Shown here: piece by piece, positions 42,863 through 51,224 of the stretch
How positions within the stretch are numbered: the stretch's first letter is position 1
Layout: each line of letters starts with the position of its first letter
Origin: Ignavibacteriota bacterium
GTDB lineage: Bacteria; Bacteroidota; Ignavibacteria; Tepidaquicellales; Tepidaquicellaceae
Assembly (NCBI GenBank): GCA_016218085.1
Contig: JACREY010000020.1
Location: 62,001-126,000 of the forward strand
DNA length: 64,000 nucleotides
Reading direction: 5' to 3'
Program-made: the position numbers and the translations under genes
The notes under the pieces: model-generated
Databases searched by the model: none
What the model was told of the DNA's origin: nothing
Seen by the model: the letters and a program-made list of their open reading frames with translations, nothing else

Positions 42863-43872
42863 GAGTTGCAGTATTATCACCTGTAGTATGGAGGACTCCA
42901 CCGCGGAAATACGGTCCGTGGGAACAGGTCGCATCTAATATTGCAGAAGGATTGATTGAAAAAGGAATAGATGTTACTCTTTTCGCAACAAGTGACTCCG
43001 TTACAAAAGCCAAACTTGAATCCGTCATAAACAATCCTTACGGAGAAAACTCCGGACTCGATGCAAAAGTCTGCGAATGTTTACATATAAGCCATCTGAT
43101 GGAATGCGCAAATGAATTTGATATTATACATAATAATTATGATTTTCTTCCTCTTACATATTCACGTTTGATAAAAACTCCAATGGTTACAACGATTCAC
43201 GGGTTTTCGTCGCCTAAAATTGTTACTGTTTACAAAAAATATAATGATTTTAACAATTATGTATCTATAAGCAATTCAAACCGTAGTCCTGAACTGAAAT
43301 ATACAGCGACTGTGTATAACGGTATTAATGAAAAGGAATTTACATTCAAAAAGGAGCACGGTGATTATCTGCTTTTCTTCGGACGCATTCATCCTGACAA
43401 AGGAACATATGAAAGCATTGAAATCGCAAAAATGGCCGGGATGAAACTGATTATTTCAGGGCTGATTCAGGATGAAAAGTATTTTGAAGAAAAAGTAAAC
43501 CCGTACATTGATGGCGAGAATATAATATATGCAGGAAACTCCGGACCCGATAAGAGAAACGAACTGCTTGGAGGGGCTTATTTATTGCTTCATCCGATAA
43601 GTTTCGAAGAGCCATTCGGTTTAAGTGTTGTGGAATCATATTTCTGCGGTACACCTGTTATTGCTTTTAATAGAGGCTCTATGCCGGAATTAGTATCAGA
43701 TGGCAAGACTGGTTTTCTCGTATCAGGAATAAATGAAGCTGCAGAAGCATTAAAGAAAATCAAAGGAATAAACAGAGTGGATTGCTTTACGTGGGCTAAA
43801 AGCAAATTTACCCGCTCAAAAATGGCAGATGATTATATCGATGTTTATAAAAAGGTTCTATATAATAAATAA
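42859..43872 (+). CDS. GT4-family glycosyltransferase
   Basis: A 337-residue GT-B fold transferase. The N-terminal loop TPPRKYGPWEQVASNIAEGL, the DIIHNNYDFLPL acceptor side, YLLFFGRIHPDKG at the nucleotide-sugar domain start, and the E-x7-E motif region FEEPFGLSVVES are typical of GT4. It begins in the GH130 gene (4-bp overlap), so the two are co-translated. Donor and acceptor are unknown. It converges on a second, longer GH130-like gene with 6 bp between stops. Confidence 0.87.
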   Translation: MRVAVLSPVVWRTPPRKYGPWEQVASNIAEGLIEKGIDVTLFATSDSVTKAKLESVINNPYGENSGLDAKVCECLHISHLMECANEFDIIHNNYDFLPLTYSRLIKTPMVTTIHGFSSPKIVTVYKKYNDFNNYVSISNSNRSPELKYTATVYNGINEKEFTFKKEHGDYLLFFGRIHPDKGTYESIEIAKMAGMKLIISGLIQDEKYFEEKVNPYIDGENIIYAGNSGPDKRNELLGGAYLLLHPISFEEPFGLSVVESYFCGTPVIAFNRGSMPELVSDGKTGFLVSGINEAAEALKKIKGINRVDCFTWAKSKFTRSKMADDYIDVYKKVLYNK

Positions 43873-43878
43873 AAATTC

Positions 43879-45339
43879 CTACTCTTTTAATTTCGCCAAT
43901 AAAGTGTTCAGATTTACAGTTGCAAAACTAGAGGCATAATCAGATATTGCATAGGGGATAACTAATACATTATTGTAAACCAAAGAGCCGCACGAATAAA
44001 CTACATTAGGAACATATCCTTCTCTTTCATCTTCGTTAGGTACAATCAGCGGGTCTTTTAAACTCCCGATTACTTTTGTCGGGTCATATAAATCAAGTAA
44101 TAATGCTCCAATGGAATATTTTCTCATTTGTCCGACACCATGAGTAATAACCAGCCAGCCTTCGGATGTTTCGATAGGCGAGCCGCAGTTTCCGACCTGA
44201 ATTAATTCCCAGTTATATGTTGGTTCGCGAAGTAACTGGGAATTTTCCCAGAGCGTAATATTATCCGAAAACATAATATAATGGTTTATTCCGTCCAGCC
44301 TGGATAGCATAGCATAATGGCCGTTGATTTTTTTCGGGAAAAGAGCAAAATTCTTATCCCGGGTGCATTCTCCGTGAAGCGGCAAATTTTTAAAATGATA
44401 AAAATCCTTTGTCTCAAGAAGTTTTGGAAGAATAGTATAACCGTCATAAGCTGTGTAAGTTGCGTAATAAGTTATGTCACCGTTTTCATCTTTGAATTTC
44501 ACAAATCTGGCATCTTCTATTCCATTGCTTTCTGTTCTGGAGACAGGAAAAATAGTTCTTTCTGAAATGTCAGTATCCTGAGAAAAAACTATTTCGTAAT
44601 GCGACTTTGCGAGCCACATCATTTGTTTCAGGGTTTTTTGCTGGTCAAGGTTCAGAGTTTTTTTGCTTTTAGCTTTTTCGATTGTGTTTTTAAGTTGAGT
44701 ATAATAAAAATATTCCTCAAGTTGATCCAGTACGTCGGTGGAAATATTATTAACTATATCGTGTTCCTGAAGAATCATTTTGAATTCATCTTTGTTATAT
44801 GCGTGACCTTTAATAATTTCCGCTTCGCTTATGTAGTTACCCTGCGGGTCAAAATGTAGGTTGAAATCTTTATCTATGATACCGCTTCTGAAAACTATGG
44901 ATGAAATGTGACTTTCCCCCGTTGCCCTGAAACTCACTATGATTCGCTTCTGCCCCTCTTCAAGCTCATTCTGGTCAGGATGTTCCATTATGGATGGATT
45001 GAATAGAGCCGCGGATTCAATTGAATACTCCATAGTAAAATAAGAACCTATTAAAAGTCTTTTAGTAGGAGACATTTTTTCGTGGCTTCCCGTCAATTCA
45101 TTAACATACTCAATTATTTTCGAGAAATTCATCAGGAAAATCTTTGTGATATTTCTGTGGCGTTTGGCAAATTCCCTTAAAACCAGGTTGAGTGCCGTTT
45201 CTGCCTCTGTTTCGCTCATATCAAGAATCTTTTGTATTATTGATTTTGCCTTTGTCTCGGGGTGATTAAAAAATCTTGTGATAACCCTTTTGGAGTCAGG
45301 GTATATCCTGTCTCTTTTTCTATCGACGGTGATTCTCAT
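43879..45339 (-). CDS. GH130-like glycosidase-related protein with N-terminal helical extension
   Basis: A 486-residue protein. Residues 1 to about 160 form a helical extension, and about 165-486 are a GH130-type propeller with the Asp in NGIEDARFV, CGSPIETSEGWLVITHGVG and a final YVPNVVYSCGS blade. This longer form matches the GH130 subgroup that includes beta-1,2-mannoside phosphorylases and mannosyltransferase-phosphorylases. It is on the opposite strand to the rest of the locus. Its own promoter must lie in the 45340-45786 spacer. Confidence 0.82.
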   Translation of the reverse strand: MRITVDRKRDRIYPDSKRVITRFFNHPETKAKSIIQKILDMSETEAETALNLVLREFAKRHRNITKIFLMNFSKIIEYVNELTGSHEKMSPTKRLLIGSYFTMEYSIESAALFNPSIMEHPDQNELEEGQKRIIVSFRATGESHISSIVFRSGIIDKDFNLHFDPQGNYISEAEIIKGHAYNKDEFKMILQEHDIVNNISTDVLDQLEEYFYYTQLKNTIEKAKSKKTLNLDQQKTLKQMMWLAKSHYEIVFSQDTDISERTIFPVSRTESNGIEDARFVKFKDENGDITYYATYTAYDGYTILPKLLETKDFYHFKNLPLHGECTRDKNFALFPKKINGHYAMLSRLDGINHYIMFSDNITLWENSQLLREPTYNWELIQVGNCGSPIETSEGWLVITHGVGQMRKYSIGALLLDLYDPTKVIGSLKDPLIVPNEDEREGYVPNVVYSCGSLVYNNVLVIPYAISDYASSFATVNLNTLLAKLKE

Positions 45340-45436
45340 ATTATTGCATATTTAATTTAATTTAGTTTATCATTTTATAAATTGAAATGATAATATTAAA
45401 AAGGTCAATTGCAGAATTTATATTATTAACTCCCGT

Positions 45437-45477
45437 GTAATCTGGTGCAAACTAAGGTAAAGTAATGAAAATTAATT
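45437..45477 (+). repeat. 41-bp pre-repeat upstream of tRNA scar (copy 2)
   Basis: GTAATCTGGTGCA followed by AAGGTAAAGTAATG and AAATTAATT; 36 of 41 bases equal the copy at 37828. It lies about 45 bp before tRNA-Glu fragment 5. Confidence 0.75.
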
Positions 45478-45520
45478 TTAGAAAAGTGTGATTTTAGGTT
45501 ATTATTAAGTTTTTTTATCT

Positions 45521-45591
45521 CTCTTTCACGGTGAAGATTATCCGACCACCTCGGCGGTTCTTCGACAGCGGCGGAAGTCCCGTTGGGCGTG
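45521..45591 (+). pseudogene. tRNA-Glu 3' half interrupted by a GC-rich insert (fragment 5)
   Basis: 45521-45540 matches the anticodon arm of tRNA-Glu with one mismatch, and GTCCCGTTGGGCGTG at 45577-45591 matches the T-arm and acceptor tail. Between them about 36 very GC-rich bases (CCGACCACCTCGGCGG and on) replace the nine-base T-stem and loop segment. It cannot fold as a tRNA. Confidence 0.8.
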
Positions 45592-45603
45592 CTACTCTAA
45601 AAT

Positions 45604-45630
45604 CCTCCGATTTACATCGGAGGGCTTTTG
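45604..45630 (+). terminator. Strong intrinsic terminator after tRNA-Glu fragment 5
   Basis: Perfect stem CCTCCGAT/ATCGGAGG with TTAC loop, then GCTTTTG. It lies 13 bp after the tRNA tail. Confidence 0.85.
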
Positions 45631-45786
45631 TTTTATTTTATTTTGAGTTACATAAATTTATATGTTATTAAAATTAAATAAGTTTAATAAACTACTAAAA
45701 CGAGTTAGAATCAATATTTAAAATGATGCATTAAACTTATTTAAGGGTAAATAACGCAGATTCAAAAATTTGTTATTAATAATACG

Positions 45787-47688
45787 CTATTTGATTAAAA
45801 TCATTTTCTTTGTTTCCGAAAATTCATTAGTAGATAGAACATAGAAATAAACTCCGCTTGAGAGTTTTGTACCGTCTATTTCTGCGTTGTAATAACCTGT
45901 TTTTATATTTCCTTCAAAATATGTATCAATTAATTTTCCGGTTATATCATATATTCTTAAACTTGCGTAACCATTCTTTGGAATCCCGAATTTAATATTA
46001 GTAATTGGATTAAAAGGATTCGGATAATTTTGTGAAAGTTCTAATTTAATTGGAATTACTGAAGGTTCATTGATTCCAGCTGTAAGTATATTGGTTTGAA
46101 TAGCCTGTTGAATTTCTGCCAAATTCAGTTGTGAATTATCCTTATAAACAAATACTTTCAATTTACAGTTAATATCATTCCAGCCTGTTCCAAGTAATGT
46201 TGTAAATGTTTTGGATATAACCTGTCCGTTTGTCCACGTTCCTCCTGAATTTAGGTTTTCACCGGTCGCATTATTTATCATAGTTCTTACAATCCACTTA
46301 TGAATATAATCTGTTCCTCCTGTACACCAGGAATTACCCGATTGCGAATAAATAAGATTATCCTCTGTTATTACATAGCTAATCTTATACTGTCCGGTAA
46401 GATTTGTTAGAGCAGTAGCATTTAAAGTTACATTGAGTTGTCTTGTTTCGGGATTATAATTTTTTGTTAAAATATTAATTTCTACTGGAGCAACCGGAAA
46501 ATTTAGATACCGCATAAACGGACGTTCTACTAAATCACTGAATCCTGAATTCCATGGATCGATTTGCCGGTCAACTGTTCCAAGCGGATATGCAGTTAAA
46601 CCTAATAGCGTAAAAATATTATTTCCGTTAAAGTTACCCCACGGATCTGAAATGCCACCACCGTGGTAAGAAAGTGTTACCGTATTAGGAAAATAATTTT
46701 CAAGGTCGTGGATTCTATGTTCGGCACATGGGCACCAACTGCACCAGGTTCCTGTGCTGAATTCAATCAAGACATTTCTTCCGTTATCAGAGATAATATA
46801 ATTGTTATATATCGTATCGTTGGATTTATTTTGGTCGCTACTCAAGTTTGTATATGCTTTCATTATTATATTTCCCGATGAAAGGGCAGTCCATTGTGGA
46901 AAACTCAATAAATAAATTGCTCCGGGTGCAAGTGAATTTATGGTTTGTGTTTGAATGTAACCTCCCGGTGAAATATTCAAGGTAACCTGAAAAGTTTGTG
47001 ATGTAGTTCCATAATTTTTTACAAATACTTTTGGAGTGTCTGTACTACCGGGAATAATTGTCTTTATATATCTCTTAAATCCGCTTGCCCCGACATCTGT
47101 GTAGTATCTTGTACCTATTTTAATGTTATCAAGATATAGATTATTACCATCAGCAGAAATTGCATTAAATTTTAATTTATTTGTACCGGAAGGTAATTCA
47201 AATCTTTTTGTAGCCCACTCTGTTGAAGTTGGAACAAACGCTTGTCCGGTATTTGGAGCAGTTGTAAGTTGACCGGAATTCCCCCCGTTTAGTAACACAA
47301 GTTGTGTCCAGTTGCTACCACCATTTGTTGAATACCAAATTATTAATTTATCATTTTGCTCCGCAAATGATGTTGTATAAGCATGGTCGAATATTAACGA
47401 ATCACCCGAAACCGAAGAAGTAAATTGAGGTGAAATAATATCGAAACTTAAATTATAGTCTGCATCACAAAAATTTGCTTTCATCGAACCATTTCCAAAA
47501 CCATATCCTGAGCACATAATTGACCAATCCCAGTTATACACATTTGTTGTATTTAAAATCCATCCCGGAGGAGGAAAACTTGGATTGTCGAAATCCTGGC
47601 ATATATAAAATGCAAATGAATTTATATTTAAAAATAAAGTTAACAGTATTACTAATATTAGATAAATATTCTTCATTTTTAATTCCAT
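45787..47688 (-). CDS. T9SS-secreted Omp28-like protein with cleaved-adhesin and thioredoxin-fold regions
   Basis: A 633-residue exported protein. A signal peptide (to about residue 26) is followed by a cleaved-adhesin-type jelly-roll region (about 30-200, FDNPSFPPPGW, FDHAYTTSF), an Omp28/thioredoxin-like region with GTWCSWCPCAEHR near 320, and a C-terminal type IX sorting domain (SQNYPNPFNP, then GYYNAEIDGTKLSSGVYFY, ending KKMILIK). The CxxC suggests thiol chemistry at the surface. A shorter start at Met5 (47676) is equally possible. It overlaps the upstream gene by 1 bp, so the two surface proteins are co-transcribed. Confidence 0.85.
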   Translation of the reverse strand: MELKMKNIYLILVILLTLFLNINSFAFYICQDFDNPSFPPPGWILNTTNVYNWDWSIMCSGYGFGNGSMKANFCDADYNLSFDIISPQFTSSVSGDSLIFDHAYTTSFAEQNDKLIIWYSTNGGSNWTQLVLLNGGNSGQLTTAPNTGQAFVPTSTEWATKRFELPSGTNKLKFNAISADGNNLYLDNIKIGTRYYTDVGASGFKRYIKTIIPGSTDTPKVFVKNYGTTSQTFQVTLNISPGGYIQTQTINSLAPGAIYLLSFPQWTALSSGNIIMKAYTNLSSDQNKSNDTIYNNYIISDNGRNVLIEFSTGTWCSWCPCAEHRIHDLENYFPNTVTLSYHGGGISDPWGNFNGNNIFTLLGLTAYPLGTVDRQIDPWNSGFSDLVERPFMRYLNFPVAPVEINILTKNYNPETRQLNVTLNATALTNLTGQYKISYVITEDNLIYSQSGNSWCTGGTDYIHKWIVRTMINNATGENLNSGGTWTNGQVISKTFTTLLGTGWNDINCKLKVFVYKDNSQLNLAEIQQAIQTNILTAGINEPSVIPIKLELSQNYPNPFNPITNIKFGIPKNGYASLRIYDITGKLIDTYFEGNIKTGYYNAEIDGTKLSSGVYFYVLSTNEFSETKKMILIK

Positions 47689-50141
47689 TATTTAATTAAT
47701 AACATTTTCTTTGTATCGATTTTAATTCCGTTAACAAACAAAGAATAAAAATACAAACCCGATGAATAATTTTTTCCATAGAAAGTTAAATCATATGTTC
47801 CAGCCGAATAATTATTATTTACAAGTGTTGAAATTTCTTTTCCTAAATTACTATAGACTTTTATTGTAACAAATCCTTTTTCTTTAATTTTAAATTCAAT
47901 CTTTGTATTAGGATTAAATGGATTTGGATAGTTTTGGAACAATGTGTAATTATTAGGTACATTATAATTATTTCCTGACATACCTGCAATAGTACCTATA
48001 ATTTCCCATGTACCTCTTCCATGAGTACCGAGCCTGATTTTCCCGGATGCTTCGTTGTAATCGAGATGCATTGCAACCGTATTAGGTAATCCGTTTGCAA
48101 GTTCAATCCAATTTGCGCCGTAATTATTTGTCATAAATACTCCAACATCAGTAGCCGCAAGATATATACTTGTCGAATAGCCAGGGTGATAAATCAATGC
48201 ATCATTAATTGGAGTGTCCGGCAGGTTACCGCTGATATCAATCCAGTTGACACCTTCATTCGTAGTTTTGTAAATTTTACCTGCACCGAATCCGGAGAAT
48301 GTAACAATTGCAACTTTTGAGGAATCGGGATGGAAATTTACACTTGTAATAGTTCTGTTCGGCATTCCATTTGATACCTGCGAAAAATTATATCCCCGAT
48401 CACTTGAATAATATAAAACGCTTCCAATAGAAGCATACATTGAAGCAGGACTGCTTTTGCAAATGGCCATTTCTCTTATAGTACCACTTGTTCCCGTGGA
48501 AATTACCGTCCAGTTTGCAGCATTATTGGTCGTTCTAAATACTTGCTGGCGTGCTGTGTAAAAAATTCCAGCCGAATCAGGATGCGATATAATTGGACCA
48601 ACCCAGGCACCTGTTCCTGTTAAACCGTTTATACCGCCAACCCACGACATTCCTCCGTTAGTTGATCGAAATATACCGTTTTCCTGATATTCCCCTATAA
48701 TATATCTTGAATCTGTTTTTCTAAAACATACTTCTCCTCCATCACCGCTTTGTACTCCAGTCCAATTCATCGTACCGGTAGTCCTTTGCGTTCCGTTATC
48801 CTGTGTTCCTCCAAGTAAATGTGAAGGGTTTGACGGGTCAGAAGTCATTCTGTAAAATTGAGTCAATGTCAGGTTAGTATTTAAATTTGTATATGTTGCC
48901 CCTCTATTATCAGATTTCCAGATACCCCCATCGTTTACACAAAGTAATTTATTTGAATCAGTCGGATGAAAATCCATATTATGCTGGTCAACATGAACAC
49001 CACTGCTTGAATTATTTTGGAAATTTACTCCTCCATTCGTTGTTCTGTAAACGTATATTGTCCCGACATAAGCGTAGTCAGGATTAAACGGATTTACGTA
49101 CATATGAAAATCATACCATGCCTGGCCGCCTGTCAATTCATAACCCGGAACAAGCTGCGTAAAGTTTAAGCCTTTATTCATAGATTTATAGACTGAAACA
49201 GTTCCCGTAGAATAATATACCGCCGCATAAAATATGTTAGGATAATTTTTGCAATATGAGAAATGGTGTCTGTTCCCAAATGTTATTCCGTTTCCTATTA
49301 CATCAGGGAATGTTACACCTCCGTCATAAGAAATTCTCATACTCTGTCCGCTTCCTATTGCATAAGCCGTATCACCGGTTAATGAAAATAAAACATCATC
49401 ACATTTTCCGCTTCTTACCTGATACCAGTTTACACCGGAATCCGAGCTTCTATAAATTCCACTCGTTCCGAGTGCCGCTAAAAGTTCGTTATTGTGATTT
49501 GGTCTTACAATTAATCTTGAAAAATATGTTGATACCGGCAAACCGTTTCTATAGTTTGTCCATGTTTCTCCTCCATTGGTTGATTTCAATAATCCTCTGC
49601 CATAATATGATACACTGCTGTAAGTTGCTTCTCCTGTTCCATAATACACAACAGATGGTGTTTGAGTTCCGTCAATAGCCAGGGCGCCCGAGGAAAGTGA
49701 TATTTCGAAATCTGTTTTTGCCGACCAGTTTTGTCCGCCATTTGTAGATTTCCACAAGCCGCCAAAAGCACCTCCGATGTATATGATTTCCGGATTATTC
49801 GGGTCATATTTTACTGTAGCAATTCGGGAAGATATATTACCATTGCTAAATAAATTACCGGGAGTTGGTCCAATGTTCGACCAAACTACACTCCTATCAA
49901 AATAGTATCCGCTTTTTTCTTTTAAATACATCTTTTGATTGTACGCTTTTTCATATGCATTTTCGGGAATGAAATTAAAAGGATACATTCTCTGTTCATA
50001 GAACCATCGTTCACGCTTAAAAGCATTCTTATTTAAATTGTATTTGTCTGCATTATCGTAAGGATTATCCTTTATGTATAAATCCTGAGAAAATACTAAA
50101 GAAGAGATTATTATAAATATAAATAAAATACAGAATTTCAT
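47688..50141 (-). CDS. T9SS-secreted beta-propeller protein with Asp-box (BNR-like) repeats
   Basis: An 817-residue secreted protein. The signal peptide (about 1-18) is followed by a long propeller region with many Asp-box motifs of the S-x-D/N-x-G-x-x-W kind (KSTNGGQNW, KSTNGGETW, RSTNGGMSW, KTTNEGVNW), as in VPS10/sortilin and GH74-like proteins, and a C-terminal sorting domain (FQNYPNPFNP, ending KKMLLIK). No catalytic residues could be assigned. It is probably exported across the outer membrane by the Por/T9SS system and attached to, or released from, the surface. Confidence 0.87.
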   Translation of the reverse strand: MKFCILFIFIIISSLVFSQDLYIKDNPYDNADKYNLNKNAFKRERWFYEQRMYPFNFIPENAYEKAYNQKMYLKEKSGYYFDRSVVWSNIGPTPGNLFSNGNISSRIATVKYDPNNPEIIYIGGAFGGLWKSTNGGQNWSAKTDFEISLSSGALAIDGTQTPSVVYYGTGEATYSSVSYYGRGLLKSTNGGETWTNYRNGLPVSTYFSRLIVRPNHNNELLAALGTSGIYRSSDSGVNWYQVRSGKCDDVLFSLTGDTAYAIGSGQSMRISYDGGVTFPDVIGNGITFGNRHHFSYCKNYPNIFYAAVYYSTGTVSVYKSMNKGLNFTQLVPGYELTGGQAWYDFHMYVNPFNPDYAYVGTIYVYRTTNGGVNFQNNSSSGVHVDQHNMDFHPTDSNKLLCVNDGGIWKSDNRGATYTNLNTNLTLTQFYRMTSDPSNPSHLLGGTQDNGTQRTTGTMNWTGVQSGDGGEVCFRKTDSRYIIGEYQENGIFRSTNGGMSWVGGINGLTGTGAWVGPIISHPDSAGIFYTARQQVFRTTNNAANWTVISTGTSGTIREMAICKSSPASMYASIGSVLYYSSDRGYNFSQVSNGMPNRTITSVNFHPDSSKVAIVTFSGFGAGKIYKTTNEGVNWIDISGNLPDTPINDALIYHPGYSTSIYLAATDVGVFMTNNYGANWIELANGLPNTVAMHLDYNEASGKIRLGTHGRGTWEIIGTIAGMSGNNYNVPNNYTLFQNYPNPFNPNTKIEFKIKEKGFVTIKVYSNLGKEISTLVNNNYSAGTYDLTFYGKNYSSGLYFYSLFVNGIKIDTKKMLLIK

Positions 50142-50366
50142 ATTAGTTTATATTAATATTCTGGAAATTACTTAAAATAATTATAAAATTGAAGTAGTAT
50201 AAAAAGTAATTGTTGTGATATTTTAAAAAATGCTTAAATTAACTAATTAATATCACAATCTTTATTCTTCAAATGAAAATAAATATTAACTGTGCTGAAA
50301 TACTTACCTATTTTATGAATTTACTTAGTAAAACATTAATCATATTTTATAATAAATCAAAAAATC

Positions 50367-51224
50367 ATGTACTCATTTTTTGTAAGCGATTTACATGGTT
50401 CTATTAACCGATATGAAAAATTATTTAATATAATAATAAATGAAAAACCTGAATCGGTTTTCATTGGAGGTGATATATTGCCTTCTTATTCGTTTAAAAA
50501 TTCCTCTCAAACAGATTTTAATGATTTTGTAAATGATTATTTAATAAAAAAATTGTTATCGATAAAAGAGGAAATGAAAAATGAATATCCCGATATATTT
50601 ATTATTTTAGGCAACGATGATTTAAAAACAGAAGAAGTCGATTTAATAAAAGCATCAGAATCCGGAATTTTAAATTATATTAGTTGCAAGAAAATTGAAT
50701 TAAAAGGATTTAAAATTTATGGTTACAGCTATGTTCCTCCTTCACCTTTCTTACTTAAAGATTGGGAAAAATATGATGTTTCGAGATATGTTGACACCGG
50801 TTGCGTTTCTCCTGAAGAAGGGTACAGGTCAGTAAAAGTTGAGGATTCGGAGATGAAATATTCAACGATTAAAAATGATTTGAATGTACTTACTAAAGAC
50901 GAAGATTTATCGAGTACGATTTTTCTTTTTCATACACCCCCATATAAAACAAATTTAGATAGGGTTGCAAATGACGGAAAGTTTATCGAACATGTTCCGC
51001 TCGACCTTTATGCCGGCAGTATCGCTATTAAAAGATTTATTGAAGAGCGGCAACCTTTATTAACACTGCACGGACACATCCACGAATCAACACGATTGAC
51101 GGGAAGTTGGAAAGATAAAATAGGGGATACTTATTGTTTCAATGCTTCCCACGACGGACCTGAATTATCTTTAATTAAATTTAATACAAACAATATTGAA
51201 GATGCAGTCCGTGTTTTAATTTAA
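50367..51224 (+). CDS. Calcineurin-like metallophosphoesterase
   Basis: A 285-residue phosphoesterase with DLHG (8-11), GGDILP, LGNDD in place of the usual GNHD/E, FHTPPYKT and GHIHES motifs. The Asn-Asp-Asp variant in the second metal motif sets it apart from the enzyme at 36927. Cytoplasmic, substrate unknown. Its 3' end overlaps the convergent PEP/pyruvate-binding gene by 4 bp. Confidence 0.85.
   Translation: MYSFFVSDLHGSINRYEKLFNIIINEKPESVFIGGDILPSYSFKNSSQTDFNDFVNDYLIKKLLSIKEEMKNEYPDIFIILGNDDLKTEEVDLIKASESGILNYISCKKIELKGFKIYGYSYVPPSPFLLKDWEKYDVSRYVDTGCVSPEEGYRSVKVEDSEMKYSTIKNDLNVLTKDEDLSSTIFLFHTPPYKTNLDRVANDGKFIEHVPLDLYAGSIAIKRFIEERQPLLTLHGHIHESTRLTGSWKDKIGDTYCFNASHDGPELSLIKFNTNNIEDAVRVLI

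Larger units (their letters stand above)
45340..45786. other. 447-bp intergenic region with tRNA-Glu scar, block boundary
   Basis: Between two minus-strand genes. It contains the pre-repeat (copy 2), a split tRNA-Glu 3' half and a strong terminator on the plus strand, although no plus-strand gene leads into it. The rest is AT-rich without recognised signals. Confidence 0.6.
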
